From: Comamonas resistens
GTDB lineage: Bacteria > Pseudomonadota > Gammaproteobacteria > Burkholderiales > Burkholderiaceae_C
Assembly: GCF_030064165.1 (NCBI RefSeq)
Contig: NZ_CP125947.1
Coordinates: 806,001 to 870,000, forward strand
Reading direction: 5' to 3'
DNA length: 64,000 nucleotides
Both the position numbers and the translations under genes were made by a program. The notes beneath the pieces were generated by a model. It searched no databases. It had not been told where the DNA came from and saw only the letters and a list, made by a program, of their open reading frames with translations. Positions 40,556 through 49,623 of this stretch are shown here, one piece after another. Positions within the stretch are counted from its first letter, which is position 1; each line of letters begins with the position of its first letter.

Positions 40556-41299
40556 ATGTTGCTCATCCCCGCTATCGACCTCAAGGACGGCCACTGCGTA
40601 CGCCTGATTCAGGGTGATATGGACCAGTCCACAACCTTCGGTGAGGACCCCGCCGCCATGGCCGCCAAGTGGCTGGATGCGGGCGCCCGTCGCCTGCATC
40701 TGGTGGATCTGAACGGCGCCTTTGCGGGCCAGCCCAAGAACCTGTCGGCCATCAAGAGCATCCTCAAGGAAGTCGATGGCGAGATTCCCGTGCAACTGGG
40801 CGGTGGCATCCGTGATCTGGACACCATTGAACGCTATATCGATCTGGGCATCGAATACCTGATCATCGGCACGGCGGCCGTGAAGAACCCCGGTTTCCTG
40901 CAGGATGCCTGCAGTGCCTTTCCCGGCCACATCATCGTGGGCCTGGACGCCAAGGACGGTAAGGTGGCCATCGACGGCTGGAGCAAGCTCACCGGCCAGG
41001 ACGTGATCGAGACGGCCAAGCGCTTCGAGGGCTGGGGTGTGGAATCCATCATCTACACCGACATCGGCCGCGACGGCATGCTGACCGGCATCAACATCGA
41101 CGCCACCGTCAAGCTGGCTCAGTCGTTGAAGATTCCCGTCATCGCCTCCGGTGGTCTTTCCGGCATGTCCGACATCGAAGCGCTGTGCAAGGTGCAGGAC
41201 GAGGGTGTGGAAGGCGTGATCTGCGGCCGTGCCATCTATACCGGCGATCTGGACTTTGCCGCAGGCCAGGAACGCGCGGACGAACTCACCGGTGAATGA
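40556..41299 (+). CDS. hisA: ProFAR isomerase HisA
   Basis: A 247-residue (beta-alpha)8 barrel that isomerises ProFAR to PRFAR. The catalytic acids are Asp8 in PAIDLKDG and the Asp in YTDIGRDGM at the start of strand 5. Both phosphate-binding half-barrel motifs (QLGGGIRD and ASGGLSG) are present. Its end overlaps the GTG start of the mutarotase gene by 8 bp. Confidence 0.96.
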   Translation: MLLIPAIDLKDGHCVRLIQGDMDQSTTFGEDPAAMAAKWLDAGARRLHLVDLNGAFAGQPKNLSAIKSILKEVDGEIPVQLGGGIRDLDTIERYIDLGIEYLIIGTAAVKNPGFLQDACSAFPGHIIVGLDAKDGKVAIDGWSKLTGQDVIETAKRFEGWGVESIIYTDIGRDGMLTGINIDATVKLAQSLKIPVIASGGLSGMSDIEALCKVQDEGVEGVICGRAIYTGDLDFAAGQERADELTGE

Positions 41300-42161
41300 T
41301 TCGATATTTCAGGCCCGAACCCAAGTCCAAACGACCAACTGGCAAGGGCTGCCCGCTATCGCTTTAAAGCTGGGTCAGGGTGACTCGGCCTTGATCTGCC
41401 TGCAAGGCGCGCAGGTGCTGTCCTGGGTCAGCCAGGGGCAGGAGCGTCTGTTCCTCAGCCCGTTGGCCGTCCACGATGGCCGGACCGCCATTCGCGGCGG
41501 CATTCCGGTCTGCTTTCCCCAGTTCAATCAGCGTGGCCCCCTGGTCAAGCATGGCTTTGCCCGCATCATGAGCTGGGCGGCCGATAAGGCCCAAGCGCTG
41601 GGCAACGATGGCGTGCAGCTGAAGTTGCGCCTGAAAGACACCGAAGCCACGCGCGCCGTCTGGCCACACGAATTTGAAGCGGTGCTGACTGTGCAGCTCA
41701 CGCCCGGTCAGTTGCGTGTGGAATTGGCTGTGAACAACGGCGGTACACAAGACTTGCCATTCACTGCTGCACTGCACAGTTATTTGCGCGTGCCGGATGT
41801 TGAGCAAGCTGCTTTGCAGGGCCTGCAGGATTTGAGCTATTGGGATGCGGTGGCCGACACCCATCCCCGGCAGCAAGGCGCGCTGCGCTTTGGTGTGGAG
41901 ACTGACAGTGTCTATCCGCGCGCTGACGAACCTCTGCAGTTGCTGGCTGGAAATCAGCCCTGGCTGCAGATTGCACAGGACGCGGCATGGAGCGAAACCG
42001 TGGTCTGGAACCCCGGCCCAGCGCTGTGCGCCACGCTCAAGGATATGGAGCCTGCCAGCTGGCAGCAGATGCTCTGCGTGGAAGCTGCAGCCATTGACGC
42101 AGCGGTCATCGTCGCTCCCGGCCAATGCTGGAAAGCAGCCCAGCATCTGACAGCGCACTGA
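41292..42161 (+). CDS. D-hexose-6-phosphate mutarotase (YeaD-like aldose 1-epimerase family)
   Basis: A 289-residue galactose-mutarotase-fold protein. Motifs include [41 protein letters not shown], the catalytic His in ALHSYLRV and the C-terminal VVWNPGP with its conserved acidic region before it. Family members interconvert anomers of glucose 6-phosphate. I take GTG 41292 as the start because it has GGACGA upstream and overlaps the hisA stop. The frame opened earlier within hisA is otherwise unusual. Its place between hisA and hisF is not explained by histidine synthesis. Confidence 0.87.
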   Translation: MNDSIFQARTQVQTTNWQGLPAIALKLGQGDSALICLQGAQVLSWVSQGQERLFLSPLAVHDGRTAIRGGIPVCFPQFNQRGPLVKHGFARIMSWAADKAQALGNDGVQLKLRLKDTEATRAVWPHEFEAVLTVQLTPGQLRVELAVNNGGTQDLPFTAALHSYLRVPDVEQAALQGLQDLSYWDAVADTHPRQQGALRFGVETDSVYPRADEPLQLLAGNQPWLQIAQDAAWSETVVWNPGPALCATLKDMEPASWQQMLCVEAAAIDAAVIVAPGQCWKAAQHLTAH

Positions 42162-42201
42162 TCTGCGCTGCCCTTGTTTTTCATCGTTCAGAGAGTTCAT
42201 C

Positions 42202-43002
42202 ATGCTTGCCAAACGCATCATTCCCTGTCTTGACGTCACCGGTGGCCGCGTGGTCAAGGGCGTCAACTTTCTGGAGCTGCGCGATGCGGGCGACCCGGTG
42301 GAAATCGCCGCGCGCTACAACGCCCAGGGTGCGGACGAGCTGACTTTTCTGGACATCACCGCCACCAGCGATGGCCGCGATCTGATCCTGCCCATCATCG
42401 AGGCCGTGGCCTCGCAGGTCTTCATTCCGCTGACCGTGGGCGGCGGCGTGCGCACGGTGGACGATGTGCGCCGTTTGCTCAACGCAGGGGCCGACAAGAC
42501 CAGCTTCAACTCGGCCGCCATTTCCAACCCCGACACCATCAACGCCTGCAGCGACAAGTACGGCGCGCAGTGCATCGTCGTGGCCATCGATGCCAAGCGC
42601 CGCACGCCCGAAGACGAGCAGCGCATAGGCCCTGCCGGCACGCCCATGGGCCCGGGCTGGGATGTGTACAGCCATGGCGGTCGCAAGAATGTGGGCCTCG
42701 ATGTGGTGCGCTGGGCCGAAGAAATGGCCAGGCGCGGCGCCGGCGAGATCCTGCTGACGAGCATGGACAAGGACGGCACCAAGAGCGGCTTTGACCTGAA
42801 GCTGACCCGCGCCGTGGCCGATGCCGTGGGCGTGCCCGTGATCGCCTCGGGCGGTGTGGGCAATCTGGACGATCTGGCCGATGGTGTCACCATAGGCGGC
42901 GCCGATGCCGTGCTGGCCGCCAGCATCTTCCACTACGGTGAATACACGGTGCAGCAGGCCAAGGAATGCATGCGCGCGCGCGGCATTCCCGTACGCTTGT
43001 AA
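42202..43002 (+). CDS. hisF: Imidazole glycerol phosphate synthase, cyclase subunit
   Basis: A 266-residue (beta-alpha)8 barrel that uses ammonia from HisH to make imidazole glycerol phosphate and AICAR. The catalytic Asp is in [15 protein letters not shown] and the second in [12 protein letters not shown]. Phosphate-binding motifs are VGGGVRT and ASGGVGN. It follows the mutarotase by 40 bp. Confidence 0.97.
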   Translation: MLAKRIIPCLDVTGGRVVKGVNFLELRDAGDPVEIAARYNAQGADELTFLDITATSDGRDLILPIIEAVASQVFIPLTVGGGVRTVDDVRRLLNAGADKTSFNSAAISNPDTINACSDKYGAQCIVVAIDAKRRTPEDEQRIGPAGTPMGPGWDVYSHGGRKNVGLDVVRWAEEMARRGAGEILLTSMDKDGTKSGFDLKLTRAVADAVGVPVIASGGVGNLDDLADGVTIGGADAVLAASIFHYGEYTVQQAKECMRARGIPVRL

Positions 43003-43021
43003 ACATTGACGCTATTTAATC

Positions 43022-43102
43022 AATAGCTTTTGGCGCTGATTGGAAGTCATATTTTCGTGATTTCATATGAAATATGACGAGAAAAAAGCGCTAGCCGCTA
43101 TG
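43022..43102. repeat. Paired-arm dispersed repeat between hisF and hisI
   Basis: The outer arms read ATAGCTTTTGGCGCT on one side and, reversed, ATAGCGGCTAGCGCT on the other. Inside, GTCATATTT (43046-43054) pairs with AAATATGAC (43070-43078), and TTTCATATGAAA is a 12-bp palindrome. The architecture resembles 8726-8809. It occupies most of the 115-bp hisF-hisI gap. Confidence 0.65.
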
Positions 43103-43117
43103 AAATCAGGAATCACC

Positions 43118-43507
43118 ATGGAATGGCTAGATCAAGTCAAATGGGATGAAAAGGGCCTGGTGCCCGTCATCGCCCAGGAAAAAGACACAGGCGATGTGCT
43201 GATGTTTGCCTGGATGAACCGTGAGGCGCTGGCCAAGACGGCCGAGCTGGGCCGCGCCGTGTACTTCAGCCGTTCACGTGACAAGCTCTGGTTCAAGGGC
43301 GAGGAATCGGGCCATGTGCAGACCGTCCACGAGCTGCGCATCGACTGCGATAACGACGTCGTTCTCATGCAGGTCACGCAGACCGGACACGAGCCCGGCA
43401 TTGCCTGCCATACGGGTCGGCACAGCTGTTTTTACAGCGTGTTGCGAGATGGACAGTGGACGCCCATTGATCCGGTCTTGAAAGATCCTGATTCCATCTA
43501 CAAATAA
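43118..43507 (+). CDS. hisI: Phosphoribosyl-AMP cyclohydrolase
   Basis: A 129-residue zinc enzyme opening the purine ring of PR-AMP. Zinc and catalytic residues are in the segments [13 protein letters not shown] and [11 protein letters not shown]. The ATG at 43118 (CAGGAA upstream) gives the normal length. A longer frame from 43067 would be translated from inside the repeat and is not used. The separate hisE gene follows 5 bp later, so the two activities are not fused here. Confidence 0.95.
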   Translation: MEWLDQVKWDEKGLVPVIAQEKDTGDVLMFAWMNREALAKTAELGRAVYFSRSRDKLWFKGEESGHVQTVHELRIDCDNDVVLMQVTQTGHEPGIACHTGRHSCFYSVLRDGQWTPIDPVLKDPDSIYK

Positions 43508-43512
43508 CTGAC

Positions 43513-43893
43513 ATGACTTCTTCTCAAGATTCTCTGGCCCGCCTGGCGGCGGTGATCGAAAGCCGCAAGCCCGCCAACGGTGGCGACCCCGAGAAAAGCT
43601 ATGTGGCGCGCCTGCTGCACAAGGGCCCCGATGCCTTTCTCAAGAAGATCGGCGAGGAGGCCACCGAGGTCGTGATGGCGGCCAAGGATGCCGAGCACGG
43701 TGGTGACAAGGGCGAATTCCTTTACGAAGTGGCGGACTTGTGGTTTCACTCCATGATTGCCCTGGCACACTTTGGTCTCACGCCCGCGCAGGTCATCGCC
43801 GAGCTGGAGCGCCGTGAAGGTCTCAGCGGTCTGGAGGAAAAAGCCCTGCGCAAGGCCAATGAACGTGCCGAGCAGGAGAAAGGAAATGCCTGA
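43513..43893 (+). CDS. hisE: Phosphoribosyl-ATP pyrophosphohydrolase
   Basis: A 126-residue all-alpha MazG-like enzyme that removes pyrophosphate from PR-ATP. Signature pieces are [25 protein letters not shown], the acidic Mg-binding [12 protein letters not shown] and EVADLWFH. Its stop overlaps the start of the next membrane protein by one base (TGATG). Confidence 0.95.
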   Translation: MTSSQDSLARLAAVIESRKPANGGDPEKSYVARLLHKGPDAFLKKIGEEATEVVMAAKDAEHGGDKGEFLYEVADLWFHSMIALAHFGLTPAQVIAELERREGLSGLEEKALRKANERAEQEKGNA

Positions 43894-44288
43894 TGAATGA
43901 TCGAGACGTTGTGGATGTGCACAGCAGCACCCAGTCCGAAATCGAAGGCCTGAAGGCCTGGGGCTGGGTCAGCTATCTGCTGCACCTGATCGTGGCCGTG
44001 GCCGCCGTGCTGCCGGGTGCGCAGGTCAGCGTGTTTTTGCTGATCGTGGCCGTCATCATCGACCTGGTCAAACGTGACGATGCGCGCGGCACCTGGCAGG
44101 AGAGTCATTTCTCCTGGCGTCTGCGCAGCGTGCTGTGGGCCGCCGTGCTCTACGCCGTCACCTTCCCGTTCTTCCTGCTGGGCCTGTTGATCTTCAACCC
44201 CGCCTGGGTGGTGATCTCCATCTGGTTCCTCTACCGCATCGTGCGCGGCATGGTCGCCATGAACAAGAACCAGTCCGTTCAGTCCTGA
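43893..44288 (+). CDS. DUF4870 family membrane protein
   Basis: A 131-residue protein with about three hydrophobic segments (residues about 24-60, 80-100, 100-120) and a cytosolic-looking N-terminus. WVSYLLHLIVAVAAVLPGAQVSVFLLIVAVI and HFSWRLRSVLWAAV match the DUF4870 (YtjA/Tic20-like) pattern. It is coupled to hisE by TGATG and has a terminator after it, so it is the last gene of the his block. Its role is unknown. Confidence 0.8.
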   Translation: MNDRDVVDVHSSTQSEIEGLKAWGWVSYLLHLIVAVAAVLPGAQVSVFLLIVAVIIDLVKRDDARGTWQESHFSWRLRSVLWAAVLYAVTFPFFLLGLLIFNPAWVVISIWFLYRIVRGMVAMNKNQSVQS

Positions 44289-44308
44289 ATCCCAAGGACT
44301 GACCCTAA

Positions 44309-44338
44309 GCCCCTGTGAGGACCGCAGGGGCTTTTTTG
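44309..44338 (+). terminator. Terminator at the end of the his block
   Basis: AGCCCCTG (44309-44316) pairs with CAGGGGCT (44326-44333) around a 9-nt loop, followed by T to 44338. Confidence 0.9.
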
Positions 44339-44460
44339 TACCTGATGCTGCTGCAGTGCAGCAGAACAACGCTGACATCGTCTTGCGCGATGCATGGCTG
44401 GGCGAAAGCACTGCGAGCCGCTAACCTGTGCCTTCATCTTCACGAATCACAGGACGGCGC

Positions 44461-45501
44461 ATGGCTGCAGCAACACCGCACACACTCAATCTGGCCTTGC
44501 AGGGCGGGGGATCGCATGGCGCCTTGACCTGGGGTGTGCTGGATGCGTTGCTGGAAGACGATGGACTGGTCTTTGAGGGCATCAGCGGCACCAGCGCCGG
44601 AGCCATGAACGCCGTGGTGCTGGCGCATGGCTTTGCCCAGGCAGCCGCGCAGGAGAAAAAACCGGCAGATGCCCTGCATCTGGGGCGGGATCTGGCCCGC
44701 CAGGCGCTGCGCGAGCTCTGGGAGGGCGTGGGAACCATGGGAACCATGGGCAATATTCTGTGGGGCGTGCCGCTGCCGGGCGTGCCCATCATGGGCGTAC
44801 TCAACCAGTTCCTGTCTCCCTACCAGACCAATCCGCTCAATATCAACCCGCTGCGCCAGCTGCTGACCCGCGTGGTGGACTTCGACACCCTGGTGCATCC
44901 GGAAAACGCTGCCGTGGTTCCCAAGCTCTTTGTCTGCGCCACCAATGTACGCACGGGCCGCGGCAAGATCTTCACCGGGGAGCAGGTCACGGCGGACGCC
45001 ATCATGGCCTCGGCCTGTCTGCCCCAGATGTTCAAGGCCGTGGAAATCGATGGCGAGCATTACTGGGACGGCGGTTTTTCGGGCAACCCGGCGCTGTATC
45101 CGCTGCTGTACGAGACCAAGAGCCGGGACATCCTGCTGGTGCAGATCAACCCCAAGGAGTCGGACAAGCTGCCCGATAGCGCCAGCGAGATCATGGACCG
45201 CATGAACGAGGTGACCTTCAACGCGGGCTTGCTGGCCGAGCTGCGAGCCATCGAGTTCGTGGTGCGCATGCTGGAGCAAAAACGCCTGGACTCGGATCGC
45301 TACAAGCATGTGCTGATGCACCGCATCGATGGCGGCGAGGTGCTCAAGCCCTTTGGTGCATCCAGCAAGGCGCGGGCCGATATCACCCTGGTGCGCGAGC
45401 TGTTCTCTCTGGGGCGCGAGCGCGCCCAGGAATGGCTGCACCGCAACCGCGAGCATCTCGGTGTGCGGCAGACGCTGCGATTCAACGACAATATGGTCTG
45501 A
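44461..45501 (+). CDS. Patatin-like phospholipase family protein
   Basis: A 346-residue RssA-type patatin. The oxyanion glycines are in LQGGGSHGAL (residues 13-21), the serine nucleophile is Ser45 in GTSAG and the catalytic Asp is Asp203 in YWDGGFSGN. No signal peptide is seen, so it is probably cytosolic or peripherally membrane-bound, hydrolysing lipid esters. ATG 44461 with AGGACG upstream is preferred over a GTG at 44428. The structured repeat (copy A) begins immediately after its stop. Confidence 0.9.
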   Translation: MAAATPHTLNLALQGGGSHGALTWGVLDALLEDDGLVFEGISGTSAGAMNAVVLAHGFAQAAAQEKKPADALHLGRDLARQALRELWEGVGTMGTMGNILWGVPLPGVPIMGVLNQFLSPYQTNPLNINPLRQLLTRVVDFDTLVHPENAAVVPKLFVCATNVRTGRGKIFTGEQVTADAIMASACLPQMFKAVEIDGEHYWDGGFSGNPALYPLLYETKSRDILLVQINPKESDKLPDSASEIMDRMNEVTFNAGLLAELRAIEFVVRMLEQKRLDSDRYKHVLMHRIDGGEVLKPFGASSKARADITLVRELFSLGRERAQEWLHRNREHLGVRQTLRFNDNMV

Positions 45502-45503
45502 CC

Positions 45504-45594
45504 TCCCTGAGGCGCTTTGCGCCATCCCCCAGGGGGCGACGGCCTCTATTGCGGAGCGGCCCTTGTTGGCCGTCCCTGGCTTGGATCGCGCCAG
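45504..45594 (+). repeat. Multi-hairpin intergenic element, copy A
   Basis: Hairpins: GGCGC/GCGCC around TTT (45511-45523), CCCCC/GGGGG (45526-45536), GACGGCC/GGCCGTC (45538-45544 with 45568-45574), and CTGGC/GCCAG (45576-45580 with 45590-45594). It starts 2 bp after the patatin stop and shares the order of stems with three other copies. Confidence 0.85.
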
Positions 45595-45638
45595 GCTCAC
45601 AAGGATGAGTGGCGCAACCATTGAATTGACAAGCACCC

Positions 45639-46013
45639 ATGCACGACCACGATTCCCACTACGATTCCAGCTGTATTTTCTGCCGCATTGCCAGGGGGGA
45701 GATCCCTTCGCGCAAGGTGTACGAGGATGAGGAAATCTTTGCTTTCCACGACATCAATCCATCGGCCCCGGTGCATTTCCTGATGATCCCCAAGAAGCAC
45801 ATTCCCTCCCTGGCCCAGGTTGGTGCCGAAGATGCGGCGCTGCTGGGACGCATGATGGTGCTGGCACCCAAGCTGGCGCTGGAACAGGGCTGCAATCCCT
45901 ATCCCGATGGTGGCTTCCGTGTCATGGTCAATACCGGCACCGAAGGTGGTCAGGAAGTCCATCACCTGCATCTCCACGTCAAGGGCGGCCCCCGTCCCTG
46001 GCTCAAGGGCTGA
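45639..46013 (+). CDS. HIT-family nucleotide-binding hydrolase (HinT-like)
   Basis: A 124-residue histidine triad protein. The N-terminal CIFCRIARGEIPSRKVYED and the HIT motif HHLHLHV (residues 108-114) are complete. HinT-type enzymes hydrolyse AMP-lysine or aminoacyl-adenylate phosphoramidates. The gene precedes tatA in related genomes. It is separated from the patatin gene by the structured repeat. Confidence 0.93.
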   Translation: MHDHDSHYDSSCIFCRIARGEIPSRKVYEDEEIFAFHDINPSAPVHFLMIPKKHIPSLAQVGAEDAALLGRMMVLAPKLALEQGCNPYPDGGFRVMVNTGTEGGQEVHHLHLHVKGGPRPWLKG

Positions 46014-46156
46014 TTCAAGGGCCGATCGCAGCCAAACCATCGCCATACAGGGCTTGCACCCAGATACAGCTCCGAGTGGCGGGCTTTTTGGGCCATTGCA
46101 GACAATCTGACACAGGCGCCGTCTAAAATGGTTTGCAATTCTTAGGAGAGATTCTC

Positions 46157-46393
46157 ATGGGCTCGTTTTCTATCTGGCACTGGCTGATCGTGCTGCTCAT
46201 CGTGGTTCTGGTGTTCGGCACCAAGAAGCTCAAGAACATCGGCAACGATCTGGGCGGCGCCGTCAAGGGTTTCAAGGATGGCATGAAGGAAGGCACAACC
46301 GACCCCGCATCCACTCCCGCTGCTGGTCAGGTTGCCAGCCAGCAGGCTGCAGACAAGGCCACCATCGACGTGGAAGCCAAGCAAAAGAGCTGA
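46157..46393 (+). CDS. tatA: Twin-arginine translocase subunit TatA
   Basis: A 78-residue protein with one N-terminal membrane helix (residues about 4-20), the hinge FGTKKL, an amphipathic helix ([17 protein letters not shown]) and a soluble tail. TatA oligomers form the passage for folded proteins. The ATG at 46157 has AGGAGAG upstream. TatB and TatC follow. Confidence 0.95.
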   Translation: MGSFSIWHWLIVLLIVVLVFGTKKLKNIGNDLGGAVKGFKDGMKEGTTDPASTPAAGQVASQQAADKATIDVEAKQKS

Positions 46394-46417
46394 TCGCTGG
46401 CAACTTGGCACTGATAG

Positions 46418-46948
46418 ATGTTTGATATTGGCCTGTCCAAGATGGCTCTGATCGGAGCCGTGGCCCTGGTGGTCATCGGCCCCGAGAAGCTGCCGCGCGT
46501 TGCCCGCATGGTGGGCACGATGCTGGGCCGGGCGCAGCGTTATGTGGCCGACGTCAAGGCGGAAGTCAACCGCTCCATGGAGCTGGATGAGTTGCGCAAG
46601 ATGAAGGAAACGGTCGAGGGTGCTGCGCGGGATGTGGAGTCCAGCATTCGCACCCAGGCCTCTGACCTCGAAAAGGACTTGAGCGATGCGACCAAGGATT
46701 TGCGCGACGACGCGCATATGACTTCCGCATCGTCGTACGAGTCCTATGGCTCGGATGGCGGCTATGGCAGCTATGGCGAGTCCGATACGCACAGCGCCGT
46801 GGTGCCCAGCTACCGACACCCGCGCAAGAACTGGCGCCTCAAGCGTGGTGCCGTGCCGCAGTGGTACAAGGCGCGCGCAGGCGTGCGCACCAAGGTTCAG
46901 TCGGGTGCAGCGCGCGTGGCGCGTTTTCGGCCCAAGAAGTTCCATTGA
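46418..46948 (+). CDS. tatB: Twin-arginine translocase subunit TatB
   Basis: A 176-residue TatB. It has [26 protein letters not shown], the TatB membrane helix with the conserved Gly-Pro hinge, followed by a long charged helix and a Ser/Tyr/Gly-rich segment (about 105-125), then a basic C-terminus. With TatC it forms the signal-peptide receptor. Confidence 0.95.
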   Translation: MFDIGLSKMALIGAVALVVIGPEKLPRVARMVGTMLGRAQRYVADVKAEVNRSMELDELRKMKETVEGAARDVESSIRTQASDLEKDLSDATKDLRDDAHMTSASSYESYGSDGGYGSYGESDTHSAVVPSYRHPRKNWRLKRGAVPQWYKARAGVRTKVQSGAARVARFRPKKFH

Positions 46949-47092
46949 GCATGCGCGGACGCAGCCTGCAGATCCTTGGCTCGCCTGCTGAGGCAGCAGG
47001 TTTTGCTCCGGCAGTTCGCCTCTTGCCCGTGTCAGCGGGCGTTGTTGTTTCAAGCGTGCGGAGCCCCATCGGCTTCGACGCGGTTTTGCACC

Positions 47093-47902
47093 ATGTCCGA
47101 ACCCTCTAAAGAAGACGAACTGGCCGGCACCGAGCAGCCGTTTGTGCAGCACCTGATGGAGCTGCGTGATCGACTGCTGTACTGCATCTACGGCATTGGC
47201 GTGGCGCTGGCCATTCTGTTTTTCTGGCCCGGCCCAGACGGGCTGATCGACTTTATCGCTCATCCCATCAAGGAGCACATGCCGCCCGGCGCCAAGCTGA
47301 TTGCAGTGGGCGTGTTCTCGCCGTTCTTTGTGCCGCTCAAGGTGCTGATGATGGTGGCCGTGCTGTTGGCGCTGCCCTGGCTGATGTACCAGATATGGGC
47401 TTTTGTGGCGCCGGGCCTGTACAGCCATGAAAAGAAGTTTGCGCTGCCGCTGATCCTGTTCGGCAGCCTGCTGGCTTATGCCGGCATTGCCTTTGTGCAG
47501 TTCTTCGTGCTGGGCAATATGTTCAAGTTCATCCAGCACTTCACACCGGCCAGCGTGGCGGCGACGCCGGATATCGCTTCCTATGTGGAGGCCATCCTTG
47601 CGCTCTACATCGCGTTTGCGGCGGCCTTCCAGGTGCCTATCGTGGTGATGCTGCTGGTGCGCTTTGGCCTGGTGGAGATTGACAAGCTCAAGTCCTTCCG
47701 CGGCTACTTTGTCGTGGTGGCCTTCATCATTGCGGCCGTCATCACGCCTCCCGACGTGATTTCGCAACTGGCGCTGGCCATCCCCATGTGCCTGCTGTAC
47801 GAGGTGGGCATTGTTGGCGCCCGCTGGTTCAACAAGGCATCGCGCCCCGAAGGCGAGTTGCCCGAAAGCACCGAAGTGGACAAGCCTGCCGATCAGAATT
47901 GA
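47093..47902 (+). CDS. tatC: Twin-arginine translocase subunit TatC
   Basis: A 269-residue protein with six membrane helices. It contains HLMELRDRLLY near the N-terminus (residues about 19-29), the conserved receptor-face motif, and later PLWLMYQIWAFVAPGLY-type and AVITPPDVISQLALAIPMCLLYE. It reads twin-arginine signals; Tat clients in this window include the beta-lactamase-like protein and perhaps the Rieske protein. The start at 47093 is chosen by homology, as no clear ribosome site is present. Confidence 0.95.
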   Translation: MSEPSKEDELAGTEQPFVQHLMELRDRLLYCIYGIGVALAILFFWPGPDGLIDFIAHPIKEHMPPGAKLIAVGVFSPFFVPLKVLMMVAVLLALPWLMYQIWAFVAPGLYSHEKKFALPLILFGSLLAYAGIAFVQFFVLGNMFKFIQHFTPASVAATPDIASYVEAILALYIAFAAAFQVPIVVMLLVRFGLVEIDKLKSFRGYFVVVAFIIAAVITPPDVISQLALAIPMCLLYEVGIVGARWFNKASRPEGELPESTEVDKPADQN

Positions 47903-47933
47903 AGCTGCGGCCTATGGCCGAGTTCTGATCCCC

Positions 47934-47968
47934 AAAGCCCTTGAAGCGATTCAAGGGCTTTTGTTTTT
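47934..47968 (+). terminator. Terminator after tatC
   Basis: AAAGCCCTTGAA (47934-47945) pairs with TTCAAGGGCTTT (47950-47961) around GCGA, followed by a T-rich run. Confidence 0.92.
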
Positions 47969-47977
47969 ATCGGTTTT

Positions 47978-48008
47978 GATAGCTGCAAGCGCTTGATGGG
48001 AAAGCGCC
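47978..48008. repeat. Single-arm dispersed repeat between tatC and the protease gene
   Basis: GATAGCTGCAAGCGCTT, then GATGGGA and AAGCGCC, allowing a short hairpin. It nearly matches 31095-31126. Confidence 0.75.
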
Positions 48009-48027
48009 AGATGCCGATTTGATGCAT

Positions 48028-48053
48028 AAAAAAGCCAGCGCATTGCGCTGGCT
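48028..48053 (-). terminator. Terminator of the DegS-like protease gene
   Basis: GCCAGCGC (48034-48041) pairs with GCGCTGGC (48045-48052) around ATT. The A run at 48028-48033 is a T run on the minus strand, which is the strand of the protease gene. Confidence 0.9.
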
Positions 48054-48100
48054 GGTGGTGAGCGGAGGCGGAACCCTTGGATGCCGCTGTGCTGTTTGAG

Positions 48101-49258
48101 TTAGCGGCGGCGCGCGCCTTGCTGCAAGGTGCTGGCCGCAGGTCGTACGCCGGGGGTGATGGCCAGAGCCACTTCGCTGTCGCCACGGCGCACTTCGAAC
48201 TTGGAGGCCTCACCGGGCTTGAGTGCGGCCACGGCCGTCAGTAGTTGCGAGACATTGTGGATGTCGGTTTCGCCGACCTTGACGATCACATCGCCTGGGC
48301 GCATGCCGGCCTGGGCTGCGGGGCCGGCCTGCAGCACGCCGGTGATGATGACGCCGGCATCGGCCTTGACGCCAAAGGTTTCGGCCAGCTCGGGCGAGAG
48401 CTCGTTGGGCTCCACGCCAATCCAGCCGCGTGTGACCTTGCCGTCCTTGACGATGCCGTCCAGCACCATCTTGGCCGTGGATACTGGAATGGCAAAGCCT
48501 ATGCCCATGCTGCCGCCCGAGCGTGAATAGATGGCGGTGTTGATGCCCAGCAGGCTGCCGTTGGCATCGACCAGTGCGCCGCCGGAGTTGCCGGGGTTGA
48601 TGGCGGCATCGGTCTGGATGAAGTTCTCGAAGGTGTTGATGCCCAGCTGGCTGCGGCCCAGCGCGCTGATGATGCCGCTGGTCACGGTCTGGCCCACGCC
48701 GAAGGGGTTGCCGATGGCCAGCACGCGGTCGCCCACGGCCACCTGATCGGAGTTGCCCAGCACGATGACGGGTAGCTTGTCGAGTTCGATCTTGAGAATG
48801 GCCAGATCGGTCTCTGGGTCGGTGCCTATCACCTTGGCCTTGGCCTGGCGGCTGTCGGTCAGCGTGACCTCGATATCGTCGGCACCTTCGACCACATGGT
48901 TGTTGGTCAGGATGTAGCCATCTTGACTGATGATGACGCCGCTACCCAAACCAGATTGCTCTTGCGGACCCTGGTCGCCAAAGAAGAACTGGAACCAGGG
49001 ATCGTTGGCGCGTGGATGACGCACGGCCTTGCTGGTGTTGATGCTGACCACGGCGGGTGCGGCCTTGCGGGCGGCAGGTGCAAAGCTGCCAGGGGCGACT
49101 TCACCGGCTGGCGCAGCTGGGGCCTGCAGCAGGGAGACGCCAGCACTGCTGCGGACATTTCCGCGCTGAAGCCAAGTGGGCTGTAGGGTAGCTACTACAA
49201 AATAGATAGCCACCAGCACGGTGACGACCTGCGAAAACAGCAACCAGGTGCGTTTCAT
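48101..49258 (-). CDS. Membrane-anchored Do/HtrA-family serine protease (DegS-like)
   Basis: A 385-residue protease with one N-terminal membrane anchor (about 8-27) and no cleavable signal. The trypsin-like catalytic triad is His121 (TNNHVV), Asp151 (DPETDLAIL) and Ser225 (GNSGGAL). Only one PDZ domain follows (about 280-370), as in DegS and AlgW, which cut anti-sigma factors in the envelope-stress cascade. DegP and DegQ have two PDZ domains. Start at 49258. It is transcribed toward tatC. Confidence 0.9.
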   Translation of the reverse strand: MKRTWLLFSQVVTVLVAIYFVVATLQPTWLQRGNVRSSAGVSLLQAPAAPAGEVAPGSFAPAARKAAPAVVSINTSKAVRHPRANDPWFQFFFGDQGPQEQSGLGSGVIISQDGYILTNNHVVEGADDIEVTLTDSRQAKAKVIGTDPETDLAILKIELDKLPVIVLGNSDQVAVGDRVLAIGNPFGVGQTVTSGIISALGRSQLGINTFENFIQTDAAINPGNSGGALVDANGSLLGINTAIYSRSGGSMGIGFAIPVSTAKMVLDGIVKDGKVTRGWIGVEPNELSPELAETFGVKADAGVIITGVLQAGPAAQAGMRPGDVIVKVGETDIHNVSQLLTAVAALKPGEASKFEVRRGDSEVALAITPGVRPAASTLQQGARRR

Positions 49259-49623
49259 GTAATGCGTATGAAAAGTGGTGGAAACAAGCCCCATTGTGAA
49301 GCATGGCGCCATGGGCCCTGATGACGGGCATTGAGCTTGCTTGTATTTGCTTAACGCAAAGTTGCAAGTTCTGCACGCGAGGCAGGCATAGGGTTGCGGC
49401 CATCTATAGTTTTGCAGCGGCTGTAGCCATGGGTGTAAACCCTAGAATGATTTTTCGACTGCGCCAATGTCGCCGTTTGCCAGAGTGATTGCCCACCAAG
49501 CGCTCATCTCTCGCCAAGCGTGGCTTTGCACCTGAAGCCCGCCGCATCCGGTTTGCTGCTGCACGCTGACCCGTGCGAGCCGCTTCTATCCGCGCTGTCC
49601 TGCTGTTCGATCTAGGAAACACC
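49259..49623. other. Intergenic region between the protease and transporter genes
   Basis: This 365-bp divergent gap has no credible gene. A small inverted repeat, GGGT-GTAA-ACCC (49431-49442), is followed at once by TAGAAT (49443-49448), a possible -10 hexamer for the transporter gene 170 bp downstream. No convincing -35 was found. Confidence 0.5.

Noticed and set aside
44349..44365. CTGCTGCA-G-TGCAGCAG palindrome after the his terminator
   Set aside because: It is a single short palindrome with no second copy seen and no T run; chance is likely in CTG-rich DNA.
46096..46129. TTGCAG and TAAAAT upstream of tatA as a promoter
   Set aside because: The spacing is 22 bp, outside the normal sigma70 range.
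49303..49488. Small plus-strand frame (61 codons) between the protease and MHS transporter genes
   Set aside because: No ribosome site, no recognisable pattern, and composition unlike neighbouring proteins.
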